Notes under the pieces: model-generated
The model's database searches: none
The model's input: the letters and a program-made list of their open reading frames with translations, nothing else
Told to the model about the DNA's origin: nothing
Translations under genes and position numbers: made by a program
Assembly: GCA_025056175.1 (NCBI GenBank)
Contig: JANWWK010000064.1
Span: 62,001 to 126,000 of the forward strand
From: Anaerolineales bacterium
Lineage (GTDB): Bacteria > Chloroflexota > Anaerolineae > Anaerolineales > Villigracilaceae
Direction: 5' to 3'
DNA: 64,000 nucleotides
In this document: in pieces, positions 1 to 10,682 of the stretch
Layout of the letters: each line of letters opens with the position of its first letter
Position numbering within the stretch: the first letter of the stretch is position 1

Positions 1-83
1 CACCGGTAAGGACGCAGCGCCAACGCACCCAGGCCCAGGGCGGAGAGTTTGAGAAAATCACGGCGAGAAAGAACTCTGGTCAT
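1..83 (-). CDS. N-terminus of a Tat-exported protein (partial)
   Basis: Only the first 27 codons lie in the window; the gene runs off the left edge. The start ATG is at 83-81 on the minus strand, preceded by a GAAGGTG-like ribosome site. The peptide begins MTRVLSRRDFLKLSALGLGA, a textbook twin-arginine signal (S-R-R-D-F-L-K followed by a hydrophobic run), so the product is expected to be exported folded across the membrane. The mature domain is not visible, so function cannot be assigned. It is divergent from the nucleoside hydrolase gene beginning at 225. Confidence 0.75.
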   Translation of the reverse strand, partial: MTRVLSRRDFLKLSALGLGALALRPYR

Positions 84-224
84 CGCGTTCACCTTCAGTA
101 CGAGATGGGAGAATTGTACCCGAAACTATCCGCCTTCCCGAACGCCTGCAAAGCAATCCACAGTGATACAATCAACACACTTCTGTTACATCATACCTCT
201 GGCTGAAGAAGCACCCACTTTCGA

Positions 225-1169
225 ATGCCCAAACGCCTGCTCCTAGATACCGACCCCGGCATAGACGATTCGCTTGCCATCCTGCTTGCGCTGGCCTCAC
301 CCGAACTTTCGCTGGAAGGAATCAGCGTGGTACACGGCAACTGTTCTGTTGAACAAGCCGTGACCAACGCCCTTGCGGTGCTGGAGCTGGCTGGAGCAAG
401 TCACATTCCGGTTGCGCGCGGTTGCGAACTGCCACTGGTTCAGCCCTCCCTGCTCGCCCCGGAAACGCATGGGCAAAGCGGTTTGGGTTATGCCAAACTG
501 CCCCCTCCGCAAAGGCAACCCATCCGCCAACATGCGGTGGATTTTCTCATCGAAAAACTGCTTGCCGCGCCTGGCGAATACACCGTAGCGGCTATTGGAC
601 CACTCACCAACCTGGCCCTGGCAATGCGAAAGGAGCCGCGTATCATCCCGGCCATTCGGGAGCTGGTTATCATGGGCGGCGCCATCCGGCATCCAGGAAA
701 CACCACTCCGCTGGCCGAATTCAATACCTATGTAGACCCCCATGCAGCGCACATCGTCTTTCATGCCGGCGCGCCGATAACACTCGTGCCGCTGGATGTC
801 ACCTACCAGTGCATTCTGACTCCTGCCGATGTTGCCCGCCTGCTGCAAATCGATTCGCCCCTTGTACGCTTCATCGCCGAGGCAACGCGCTTCTACATGG
901 AGTTTCACGATTCCTATCAAGGTATCGAAGGCTGCGTCATCAACGACCCTCTGGCACTGGCACTCACCTTTGCCCCCGCTTTGTGTGAGTACGAAGAATA
1001 TTTCGTGGATGTGGACATTCAGGGCGGCGTTTCGATGGGCAAAACCTTTGCCGATTTCTACCACATGACCGAGAAACCTGCCAATATGCGTGTTGCGCTC
1101 AACGTGCATACGAGGGAATTCATCACCCTGTTTCTGGAGCGCATCGAACGGCTGGCCAGGGAATTGTAA
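225..1169 (+). CDS. Inosine/uridine-preferring nucleoside hydrolase family protein
   Basis: This 314-aa protein should hydrolyse the N-glycosidic bond of nucleosides to free base and ribose in purine/pyrimidine salvage. It opens with LLLDTDPGIDDSLAILLAL, the DTDPGIDD calcium-binding aspartate cluster of the family, and has the downstream block VIMGGAIRHPGNTTPLAEFN and a late NDPLALA aspartate motif. Length matches the usual 300-320 aa. No signal peptide is seen, so it is cytoplasmic. The stop codon abuts the ATG of the diguanylate cyclase at 1170, so the two are probably co-transcribed, although no functional link is obvious. The precise nucleoside preference cannot be read from sequence. Confidence 0.9.
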   Translation: MPKRLLLDTDPGIDDSLAILLALASPELSLEGISVVHGNCSVEQAVTNALAVLELAGASHIPVARGCELPLVQPSLLAPETHGQSGLGYAKLPPPQRQPIRQHAVDFLIEKLLAAPGEYTVAAIGPLTNLALAMRKEPRIIPAIRELVIMGGAIRHPGNTTPLAEFNTYVDPHAAHIVFHAGAPITLVPLDVTYQCILTPADVARLLQIDSPLVRFIAEATRFYMEFHDSYQGIEGCVINDPLALALTFAPALCEYEEYFVDVDIQGGVSMGKTFADFYHMTEKPANMRVALNVHTREFITLFLERIERLAREL

Positions 1170-3773
1170 ATGCCCACTCTTTACCTGACCCCCGCATCCA
1201 TCAGTTACCTGAACCAGTTCCTTCTGTCGCTGTCCATCACGGTCTATCTGATATGGCGGTTCGCGGTCAGGCCAAACACCCGCGCTTCCACCGCCGACCG
1301 CTTTCTCGTCCTTTTTTTCATCACGACCACGTTGTTCTCGCTGGCGCTGTTTCTGGAAGTCTCTTTCCTGCCCACAGCGCGATTGATTGTGGTGTACCTG
1401 CTGAACAGCCTGCTGGCGCTGCTGCTGGTATTTCTGATTCAATTCGCCTACAGTTTTCCTGAGCCTGTTCCGCAACAGAAAATCGAACGCTGGCTTGCGT
1501 TACTGGTCAGCCTGGCCTATCTGGGTTGGGAATTGAAGATTGCGATCGAACGCTTTTTGCTGCTGAGCCAGGCAGAAGTGATTTTTCGCCCTCCCAACCT
1601 GGATTACTGGCCGGTTGCGCTTTTCGGATGGGTGGTGTTCGTGTTTGCGCGCGGCACCGTCAAACACTGGCACAACGTGGCTGCGCGCCGCTTTGCGCTC
1701 ATTTTTCTGATGCCGGTCATCTTGATGCTCTTGACGATTGGCCGCTCTTATGACTACATTTCCACGCCGTTTTATCACATCTCCGTCTCGGTTGGAATTC
1801 TGCTGTGTATTTTCCTGTTCGCATTGAATTACCTGGTCTCTCAGCCGGAATCCACTTCATTGTTGGCCAAATTCTCTGGCACCGTGCTGACCGCCACGCT
1901 ATCGCTCTTTGGCGTAATTGCCTGGCTGGTAACACCGGCCTACGCGGCGCAATATCGGCCTGCGCTGATAGATAACCGCACCATCCGCTTCACGCCCAAC
2001 GACAGGGGTGGCTATGATGTAGAAGAAATCCCCTTTCACTTCGAAATGGAAAAGGGACGCCTGCTGAGACTGAAAGATAAACCGAACAGTCCTGAAGGGT
2101 ATGCTCAGGTGGAATTTCTCTTCCCCTTCTTTGGTCAAACATACGAGCGACTGTTCATTCACCACGATGGAAGGATTGCCTTCGGCCAGCCTGGAACATC
2201 CTGGAGTCTGGAATACCGTCTTTCGAATATTCCTCTCTTCTTTGCCCTTTTCCTGGATTTGTACCCCGAAGCCAATCCGCAAAGCGGCATCTACATGCTT
2301 CAGGAAACACAGCGTCTCATCGTCACCTACGACCAGGTCAGCGCCTTTCACCAGCCGGAACAAAAATATACTTTTCAGGTTATCCTATACCTGGACGGAT
2401 ACATAGACCTGACTTACAACGGTCTGCCCTGGCAAATTCAATACTCCACCAACGACCGCCCCGATGCCTCTCCCTGGCTCATCGGCGCCAAACCAGGCCT
2501 GGATTCTGCCGCACGGGTAAGTTTTGCCAGGCTGCCTCTCTCCTTCGGGCCAGAGGGCGCGCTGGATGACCAGTATCTTGCCTTTCGCCAGTTTATTCAC
2601 GCCTTTCTTGCGCCGCTGGCAATCGCCATTCTGGTCAGCAACCTGCTGTTCCTGATAGGGTTACCTGTCCTTCTGCTCAGAGTTATTGCCCGGCCTTTGC
2701 AGACGCTCCTCTATGGCGTAGAGCAATTCGACCGCAACCAAAAGCACGAACGCATTCCCGTTGAATATAGTGATGAAATTGGCTATCTGACGACAGCGTT
2801 CAACAACATGACCAGCGCGTTGGACGACTTGATTCGCAACCTGGAAACGCATGTCTCCCAGCGCACGGCAGATTTGCAAAACGCCAACGCCCAACTGCGC
2901 AAACTTTCGGTTGCGGTGGAACAAAGCCCCAGCAGCATTGTCATTACCAATCCGCAAGCAGAAATCGAGTACGTGAATGCCGCCTTCACGCTGGCAACTG
3001 GCTACACCTTCGAAGAAGTGAAGGGCCAGAACCCTCGAATTTTAAAATCCGGTCAAACCTCACCCGAAACGTTCCAGGAAATGTGGACAACGCTGCTGGC
3101 CGGAAAGACCTGGCGCGGCGAACTCATCAACCGCCGCAAGAACGGCGAAATTTACTGGGAATTTACCGTCATAGCCCCCATCCACGCCCCAGACGGACAA
3201 ATCATCCACTACGTGGCCGTCAAAGAAGACATCACTGCCCGTAAAATTGCCGAAGCCAGGCTGAAAGAACTCTCCATCACCGACCCGTTGACCGGTTTGC
3301 TGAACCGGCGTGGTTTCTTTGCTCAAGCCGAACTGCTTTATGAACGCAGTCTGCATCCGCCCTACGAGCTGGCGGCGCTGATGATGGACATTGACCATTT
3401 CAAGACGGTCAATGACCGCTTCGGTCATCAGGCAGGCGATGCCGTCCTGCGCGCGGTGGCCGCCTGCATCCGCAACAATCTGCGCCCCACCGACCTGGTG
3501 GCCCGCTACGGCGGCGAAGAGTTCGTCGCCCTGTTGCCACGCGCCCATCTGGGTACCCTGCAAGAGATTGCCCACCGTATCAACCAGGCGGTGAAACAAC
3601 ACCCGGTGACCTGCAATGGCATCGAGATTTGCGTGACCATCAGCATTGGCGGCGCAAAATTGAACGCGGAAAGCCGCTCGCTCGATGAGTTGCTCCTGCA
3701 GGCCGACCAGGCCATGTATCAGGCCAAAGCCGCCGGGCGTGATTGCACGGTAATTTCAAGGAACACGCAATGA
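1170..3773 (+). CDS. Membrane diguanylate cyclase with HAMP, PAS and GGDEF domains
   Basis: An 867-aa sensor predicted to make cyclic di-GMP from two GTP. About seven hydrophobic helices fill residues 1-250. An extracytoplasmic stretch (about 265-460) and another transmembrane helix follow. A HAMP linker (about 505-555) comes next, then a short coiled segment, a PAS domain starting near 577 (VEQSPSSIVITNPQAEIEYV) with a PAC tail, and GGDEF from about 700 (DPLTGLLNRRGFF). The active site is intact as GGEEF at 781-785. An RxxD inhibitory site (RPTD, 772-775) lies five residues before it, so product inhibition is expected. No EAL domain is present. The start directly follows the upstream stop codon. 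Confidence 0.92.
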   Translation: MPTLYLTPASISYLNQFLLSLSITVYLIWRFAVRPNTRASTADRFLVLFFITTTLFSLALFLEVSFLPTARLIVVYLLNSLLALLLVFLIQFAYSFPEPVPQQKIERWLALLVSLAYLGWELKIAIERFLLLSQAEVIFRPPNLDYWPVALFGWVVFVFARGTVKHWHNVAARRFALIFLMPVILMLLTIGRSYDYISTPFYHISVSVGILLCIFLFALNYLVSQPESTSLLAKFSGTVLTATLSLFGVIAWLVTPAYAAQYRPALIDNRTIRFTPNDRGGYDVEEIPFHFEMEKGRLLRLKDKPNSPEGYAQVEFLFPFFGQTYERLFIHHDGRIAFGQPGTSWSLEYRLSNIPLFFALFLDLYPEANPQSGIYMLQETQRLIVTYDQVSAFHQPEQKYTFQVILYLDGYIDLTYNGLPWQIQYSTNDRPDASPWLIGAKPGLDSAARVSFARLPLSFGPEGALDDQYLAFRQFIHAFLAPLAIAILVSNLLFLIGLPVLLLRVIARPLQTLLYGVEQFDRNQKHERIPVEYSDEIGYLTTAFNNMTSALDDLIRNLETHVSQRTADLQNANAQLRKLSVAVEQSPSSIVITNPQAEIEYVNAAFTLATGYTFEEVKGQNPRILKSGQTSPETFQEMWTTLLAGKTWRGELINRRKNGEIYWEFTVIAPIHAPDGQIIHYVAVKEDITARKIAEARLKELSITDPLTGLLNRRGFFAQAELLYERSLHPPYELAALMMDIDHFKTVNDRFGHQAGDAVLRAVAACIRNNLRPTDLVARYGGEEFVALLPRAHLGTLQEIAHRINQAVKQHPVTCNGIEICVTISIGGAKLNAESRSLDELLLQADQAMYQAKAAGRDCTVISRNTQ

Positions 3774-4507
3774 CCACCATGATTGTTGGCCTGGATTGCG
3801 CCACCGACCCGACCAAAACAGGCCTTGCACTGGCAACATGGAACGGCCAACGCACCCAAGTTCTCCGCATTGGGGTCGGCACTCCCGACGAGCCGATTGT
3901 CCAGACGCTGTTGCGCTGGCTGCCCGCAGAACAACCTGCGCTGCTTGCCATAGATGCGCCCCTGGGCTGGCCTGCCGCCTTCGGGCGCAACCTGGCACAA
4001 CACCAGGCTGGAGAGACCATCGAAAACGCAGCCGAAACACTGTTCCGCAGGCAAACCGACCAGTTCGTAAAACAGCTTGTGGGTCGCCAACCACTGGATG
4101 TAGGCGCAGACCGGATTGCCCGCACCGCCCATGCCGCACTTCGCCTGCTGGGAGAATTGCGCCGTCTCACGGGTCAGCCCATCCCACTGGCCTGGTCACC
4201 ATCCATCCAGGGCATTGCGGCCATCGAAGTGTATCCGGCTGGCACGCTCACCGCCTGCGGGTTACCTGCTTCTGGCTACAAGAAGAGCGGGCAAACCGAC
4301 ACACGGAGCGAAATCCTGACGGGCTTACGCCAGCACCTCACTCTGTGCGAAGACGTATCACTCCCGCTTGCCGATGCCGACGCACTGGATGCGCTGGTGT
4401 GCGTGCTGGCTGGGGCCGATTTTCTCTCCGGCAAAAGCCTGCCGCCTCCAGAACCGGAACGTGCCCGTAAAGAAGGTTGGATTTGGATTCGTCGCCCTCT
4501 GCAATAA
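3770..4507 (+). CDS. DUF429 family protein
   Basis: A 245-aa protein starting MTTMIVGLDCATDPTKTG. The start ATG overlaps the diguanylate cyclase stop as ATGA (3770-3773), showing translational coupling. An upstream in-frame ATG at 3743 lies inside the preceding gene and is less likely. The DUF429 hallmarks are the early GLDCAxDP segment, the LLAIDAPLGWPAAFG block and a late DADALDALVCVLAG motif resembling an RNase H-like fold nuclease core. The biochemical function of the family is not established; similarity to predicted nucleases is family knowledge, not shown here. Confidence 0.8.
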   Translation: MTTMIVGLDCATDPTKTGLALATWNGQRTQVLRIGVGTPDEPIVQTLLRWLPAEQPALLAIDAPLGWPAAFGRNLAQHQAGETIENAAETLFRRQTDQFVKQLVGRQPLDVGADRIARTAHAALRLLGELRRLTGQPIPLAWSPSIQGIAAIEVYPAGTLTACGLPASGYKKSGQTDTRSEILTGLRQHLTLCEDVSLPLADADALDALVCVLAGADFLSGKSLPPPEPERARKEGWIWIRRPLQ

Positions 4508-4511
4508 CGAA

Positions 4512-6643
<2,132 letters not shown>

Positions 6644-6710
6644 CCAAAAGACCCGGCGCTTAAGCCCGTAAAATCGCCCGAAGGCAGCAGTACGTGCTTT
6701 TTCCCTACCG

Positions 6711-6746
6711 AACGGTGACCGCCTTAAAGAAAGACGGTCACCGTTT
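6711..6746 (+). terminator. Hairpin downstream of enolase
   Basis: A perfect 11-bp inverted repeat, AACGGTGACCG at 6711-6721 and CGGTCACCGTT at 6735-6745, with a 13-base A-rich loop. Only a short TTTCGCTTCT follows, not a clean T-run, so termination efficiency is uncertain. It could also be a protein-binding palindrome. Confidence 0.55.
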
Positions 6747-6780
6747 CGCTTCTGCCTGACTGGCTGCCGCCTGACAGCGC

Positions 6781-6792
6781 GTAACCGGTTAC
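6781..6792. promoter_or_regulatory. GTAACCGGTTAC palindrome, LacI-like operator candidate
   Basis: A perfect 12-bp palindrome with a central CG step, the shape typical of LacI/GalR-family operators. It lies 48 bases before the -35 box of the ROK regulator that heads the sugar-transport locus. No LacI-family gene is in the window, so the partner protein would be encoded elsewhere. Confidence 0.4.
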
Positions 6793-6836
6793 ATGTCCAT
6801 ACAAAAGCAAAAATCACCCCAAAAACATTGTTAGAA

Positions 6837-6867
6837 AACTTGACAAAACTCAAGTTGGTGTTATTAT
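6837..6867 (+). promoter_or_regulatory. Promoter of the ROK regulator with embedded inverted repeat
   Basis: A -35 box TTGACA at 6840-6845 and a -10 box TATTAT at 6862-6867 are separated by 16 bases. The inverted repeat AACTTGA (6837-6843) / TCAAGTT (6850-6856) covers the -35 box and spacer, which is where an autoregulatory repressor would bind. The ATG follows at 6891 with a modest AGGAAA ribosome site. Confidence 0.6.
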
Positions 6868-6890
6868 AAAACACAGGAAAAGCGCGAAAA

Positions 6891-8138
6891 ATGACGCAAA
6901 CGGCAGAAATGACACCGTTCACCTGGTCTCCTCCGCAACAGGTTGTTAAGAACCTTAACAAACATGCCGTTTTAGATTTAATCCGTTTTACGCCCGGCGG
7001 AATTTCGCGCGCCGAACTGGCCCAGCGTATGGACCTCAGTCGCGCCGCCATGACCGCCATCGTCAACGACCTGCTGGAAAGCAAAGTCGTTCGCGAGACG
7101 GAATCGCGCAACAAACAAAGTGGGCGTCCGCCCATCATTCTGGAAATTAACCCCGCGCGCGGCTTCGTAGCCGGCATTGACATGGGCGCTTCGCATTTGC
7201 TGGTCATGCTGGCCGATTTTGCCGCCCAGGTTCTGGACGAGGTCGAAGTCCCCTTCAACATTGCCGATGGCCCGGAGAAATGCCTTGGCCAGGCCAGCAC
7301 CCTGCTTGCTGAATTGCTCAAAAAACACGAGATGACCCCCGCCAACCTGGGCGCGATTGGCCTGGGTGTTCCCGGCCCTATCGCCAGCGAAGCCGGGATG
7401 GTTTTTGCCCCGCCGATTATGCCCGGCTGGGATGGTTATCCCATCCAGGCCAGCCTGGAAGAAAAGTGGAACCTGCCCGTCTCGCTCAACAATGATGCCG
7501 AACTCGGCGCTATTGGCGAATGGGCCTACGGCGCTGGGCGCGGAGAGAACTTCCTGGCTTATATCAAAGTCGGCACGGGCATCGGTTCGGGCTTGTTGCT
7601 CAACGGACAAATCTACCGCGGCGCAACCGGCTCGGCAGGCGAAATAGGACATCTGACCATCGAAGAAAACGGCCCGCTGTGCGAATGCGGCAACGCGGGC
7701 TGTCTCGAAGCGTTGGCCGGAGGCCGCGCCATCGCGCGCCAGGCCCGCGAAGCTATCCGACAAGGAAAGCGCACCCTGCTCGCCAGCCTGGGCCCGGTCG
7801 AAGAAATCACTGCGCGCGATGTGGCCTCTGCCGCCCGCCGTGGCGACCTGGTGGCCCAGCAAATTATCAGCCGCGCCGGCAGTTATCTGGGAATCGCTAT
7901 CGCCGGTCTGGTCAACCTGTTCAATCCGCGCATGATAGTCGTTGGCGGCGGTGTAGCGCAGGTTGGAGATTTGTTGCTTCAGCCCATCCGCGATACCGTT
8001 GCCCGGCGCAGTCTTCAGGCTTCTGCACGCACGGTCAAAATCAACACTGCTGTTTTACGCAGGCATTCCTCTGCGATGGGTGCAGTCGTACAGGCCTTGT
8101 CTATTGCATTGCATCAAGCCACCGAGCAAAGGAGGTGA
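6891..8138 (+). CDS. ROK-family transcriptional regulator (XylR/NagC type)
   Basis: A 415-aa regulator with an N-terminal winged helix-turn-helix (about residues 20-85: VLDLIRFTPGGISRAELAQR, then RAAMTAIVNDLLES) fused to a ROK sugar-kinase-like domain. The ROK part shows the phosphate loop GIDMGASHLLV, the GVPGPI block, and the zinc-binding CECGNAGCLEALAGG motif, all intact. Proteins of this design usually repress sugar-uptake genes and respond to a sugar or sugar phosphate. Its position directly before the ABC transporter and amylase suggests it controls them. A promoter with an embedded palindrome lies upstream. Confidence 0.88.
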   Translation: MTQTAEMTPFTWSPPQQVVKNLNKHAVLDLIRFTPGGISRAELAQRMDLSRAAMTAIVNDLLESKVVRETESRNKQSGRPPIILEINPARGFVAGIDMGASHLLVMLADFAAQVLDEVEVPFNIADGPEKCLGQASTLLAELLKKHEMTPANLGAIGLGVPGPIASEAGMVFAPPIMPGWDGYPIQASLEEKWNLPVSLNNDAELGAIGEWAYGAGRGENFLAYIKVGTGIGSGLLLNGQIYRGATGSAGEIGHLTIEENGPLCECGNAGCLEALAGGRAIARQAREAIRQGKRTLLASLGPVEEITARDVASAARRGDLVAQQIISRAGSYLGIAIAGLVNLFNPRMIVVGGGVAQVGDLLLQPIRDTVARRSLQASARTVKINTAVLRRHSSAMGAVVQALSIALHQATEQRR

Positions 8139-8224
8139 TGCAATTTCCATTGAGAGATACCACTCTATTCATTCCGCTCGTTGAAAAGAAGCTCCGGCTT
8201 CTCAAAACCCAATCTACTTTCTAA
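8138..8224 (+). CDS. Possible 28-codon micro-ORF after the ROK gene
   Basis: The ROK stop overlaps an ATG (TGATG, 8136-8140) that opens a 28-codon frame beginning MQFPLRDTTLFIPLVEKK and ending at 8224. A near-perfect AAAGGAGG (8128-8135) precedes it, but the spacing to the ATG is only two bases, which is poor for initiation. It may be a translational-coupling relic, or the ribosome site may act only on the mRNA. No family is recognised. Confidence 0.25.
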   Translation: MQFPLRDTTLFIPLVEKKLRLLKTQSTF

Positions 8225-8243
8225 ACAAAAAGGAGAAAGAGAA

Positions 8244-9464
8244 ATGAAAAAGTCTTTGCTGGCACTGCTCAGCACCCTTCTGATTGCCTCGTTTGTCCTG
8301 GCCGCTTGTGGCAGCCCGGCGACCCCCACCGCCGCGCCCCAGCAGCCCACCGCTGCACCCCAGCAGCCCACCGCTGCCCCTGTTGAAAAGAAGACCGTGA
8401 CCTTCTGGCACGCTTACGGCACCGGCTCCGCCGAAGAAGTTGCGCTCCAGAAGATTCTGGAACAGGCCAAAACCGACCTGCCGCAGTACGACATCCAGGT
8501 TTTGCAGGTCCCGTTCAATGACATCTTCAACAAGTACCGCACCGATGTCGCTGCTGGCGGCGGCCCAGATATGTTCATTGCCCCCAACGACGAGCTCGGT
8601 AACGATGCCCGCGCTGGTCTGATTGCTGACATCACCGACCTGGCCAAAGACAAGCTGGGCGCTTACGCTCCGCTCTCCGTGGAAGGCATGAGCGTGGATG
8701 GCAAACTGTACGGCATTCCCGAATCGCTCAAAGCGGTTGCCTTCTGGTACAACAAAGACATGCTGCCCCAGGCTCCCAAGACCACCGATGAACTTAAGGC
8801 CCTCATGGAAGGCGGCACGCCCATCGCCATTTCCTACGGCTGCTACCATCACTGGGGCTTCTTCGGCGCCTTCGGCGGCAAAATCTTCGACAGCAACTGG
8901 AAAGTGGTAGCCGACCAGGGCGGCGTTGCTGATGCAATGGCGTACCTGAACGACCTGTATCAGATTTCCAAGAAGAACGGCTGGCCCAAGAACGACAGCG
9001 ATGGCCTGGCGCCCTTCTCGGAAGGCAAAGTGGCTGCCATCACCAATGGTAACTGGGCGATGGGCGACTACAAGAAAGCCCTCGGCGACAAACTCGCTGT
9101 TGCGCCCCTGCCCTCTGGCCCCGGTGGCCCTGCGAACCCCCTGCTCGGCGTGGATGGCTTCTACTTCAACCCGAACAGCGCCAACAAAGAAGCTGCTCTC
9201 GAAGTGGCCCTCTACCTGACCGGCAAGAACGCCCAGACCATCATGATGAACGAAGCTGGTCACGTTCCGGCCCGCACCGATGTGGAAATCACCGACCCGC
9301 TCATCAAGGGCCTGGTCGAAGCCTTCAAGACCGGCTACGTCCGCCCGCAGGTTCCGCAGCTTGGCCTGTACTGGTCCAACTTCTGCGGCACCGATGAAGT
9401 CTTCGAAAAAGGCACGCCTGCTGCCGATTGGGTTGCCAACGCCACTGCTAACGCCAACAAGTAA
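8244..9464 (+). CDS. ABC transporter sugar-binding lipoprotein (MalE-like)
   Basis: A 406-aa solute-binding lipoprotein. The start at 8244 follows AGGAGA (8231-8236) and gives a signal peptide with lipobox VLAAC (Cys22); the longer frame from 8181 has no such signal. A short PTAAPQQ repeat tethers the domain to the membrane. The fold-defining stretch starts at VTFWHAYGTGSAEE, with AGGGPDMFIAPND and KLYGIPESLKAVAFWYNKDML typical of family 1 sugar-binding proteins for malto-oligosaccharides. It heads an operon-like series with two permeases and an extracellular amylase. A strong hairpin after the stop probably keeps binding protein in excess over permease. Confidence 0.9.
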   Translation: MKKSLLALLSTLLIASFVLAACGSPATPTAAPQQPTAAPQQPTAAPVEKKTVTFWHAYGTGSAEEVALQKILEQAKTDLPQYDIQVLQVPFNDIFNKYRTDVAAGGGPDMFIAPNDELGNDARAGLIADITDLAKDKLGAYAPLSVEGMSVDGKLYGIPESLKAVAFWYNKDMLPQAPKTTDELKALMEGGTPIAISYGCYHHWGFFGAFGGKIFDSNWKVVADQGGVADAMAYLNDLYQISKKNGWPKNDSDGLAPFSEGKVAAITNGNWAMGDYKKALGDKLAVAPLPSGPGGPANPLLGVDGFYFNPNSANKEAALEVALYLTGKNAQTIMMNEAGHVPARTDVEITDPLIKGLVEAFKTGYVRPQVPQLGLYWSNFCGTDEVFEKGTPAADWVANATANANK

Positions 9465-9478
9465 TTCCCCCGCACTCC

Positions 9479-9508
9479 AGGGCGAACAGGGATACCCCTG
9501 TTCGCCCT
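9479..9508 (+). terminator. Hairpin between binding protein and permease genes
   Basis: A perfect 13-bp stem, AGGGCGAACAGGG (9479-9491) and CCCTGTTCGCCCT (9496-9508), with a 4-base loop ATAC. No long T-run follows. Position after malE-like and before malF-like genes suggests partial termination or mRNA stabilisation, as in other maltose-type operons. A TATAAT-like box at 9572-9577 may give the permeases an additional promoter. Confidence 0.7.
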
Positions 9509-9661
9509 TCCCTATTGGCACAAACGGCCTGACCACTCATTTTCCGGTATCTGCGTTGACGAGTTACGGCTTATAATTTCTGAACTTCTGCTAATCCGTA
9601 AATTGTGAACGCACGAATGCCCTTCTATCTCTTCAACCCTGAACGACAGGAGTAAACCTTC

Positions 9662-10681
9662 ATGGCAACGATGGAAATTGCAGGCACTGTCTCCTACGGC
9701 GCACGGTTGCGGCGGGCGCTCTTGCCCTACCTCTACCTGTTGCCGGCCTTTGCCGTTATGGCCGTCATCACTTTCTACCCGCTGGTCTATCAGGTAATTG
9801 TCTCGTTCACCGATTTCGCCACCAAAGACTTGCGCTTTGGCCTTGCCTCCCCTACGCTGCAATGGGTCGGCCTGAAGAACTACATAGACATCCTGACCGG
9901 CGGCCTGCCCGTGCAGAACTTCGAGTTCTTCCGTGTTCTCACATACAACTTCTGGTGGGCCATCACCAACGTCATGCTCCATGTTCCGGCAGGAGTGCTG
10001 ATTGCCGTCTTGCTGAACGTGCAAGGACTGTGGTTCAAAAAAATTTATCGCGCAATTTACATCTTGCCAGTCGTCGTCCCGCCCCTGGTAGTTGCTACGG
10101 TGTGGCGAAACATTTTTGACGAGCAATATGGGGCCATGAATCAATTCCTGACCACTGTTGCCATGTGGTTCGGTGCGACCGACCCGGTACGCATCCGCTG
10201 GCTGACCGAATACACCCCACCCATCCCCTGGCTCTTACCCAACGGGCCTCTGCCGCTGGCATACTATGCGATGATGATTGCCAACTTCTGGCTGGGGTGG
10301 CCTTTTATGACCGTCGTTGCTACCGGCGCGCTGCAGAGTATTCCCAAAGACCTTTACGAAGCCGCCTCCATTGACGGTGCATCCGACAGCCAGCAATTCT
10401 GGCACATCACCGTGCCGCTCCTGCGACCAGCGATGATACCGGCAGCCGTCTACGGCTTCACCACCTCCTTCAACCTGTTTGCATTTGTCTACTTCATGAC
10501 CGGCGGCGGCCCAGCGCGCACCACCGAAATCCTGGTGACCTTCGCTTATGACCTGGTACGTAACCTGCGACTTTACGGCGCGGCAGCGGCCTTCTCGGTT
10601 TTCATTTTCTTCGTCTCCCTCACGGTCTTCCTGATTACCAACCGCATCACCCGCGCCACTGAAACCTACACGGAGGCCTGA
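9662..10681 (+). CDS. Sugar ABC transporter permease (MalF-like)
   Basis: A 339-aa integral membrane protein, one of the two channel subunits for uptake of the sugar captured by the upstream lipoprotein. About six hydrophobic helices are visible, beginning YLYLLPAFAVMAVITFYPLV. The cytoplasmic coupling loop that docks to the ATPase is clear as EAASIDGASDSQQFWHITVP. A CAGGAG ribosome site at 9648-9653 precedes the ATG. The next permease begins one base after its stop. No ATP-binding subunit is in the window, so a shared MalK/MsmK-type ATPase elsewhere is implied. Confidence 0.92.
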   Translation: MATMEIAGTVSYGARLRRALLPYLYLLPAFAVMAVITFYPLVYQVIVSFTDFATKDLRFGLASPTLQWVGLKNYIDILTGGLPVQNFEFFRVLTYNFWWAITNVMLHVPAGVLIAVLLNVQGLWFKKIYRAIYILPVVVPPLVVATVWRNIFDEQYGAMNQFLTTVAMWFGATDPVRIRWLTEYTPPIPWLLPNGPLPLAYYAMMIANFWLGWPFMTVVATGALQSIPKDLYEAASIDGASDSQQFWHITVPLLRPAMIPAAVYGFTTSFNLFAFVYFMTGGGPARTTEILVTFAYDLVRNLRLYGAAAAFSVFIFFVSLTVFLITNRITRATETYTEA

Positions 10682-10682
10682 C

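Noticed and set aside
297-1475. 392-codon minus-strand frame
   Set aside because: It lies opposite the nucleoside hydrolase and the start of the cyclase and is Gln/Arg-rich without any motif.
8214-9536. 440-codon open frame on the minus strand
   Set aside because: It is the antisense shadow of the binding-protein gene, which has lipobox, ribosome site and family motifs; the minus product has no recognisable domain.
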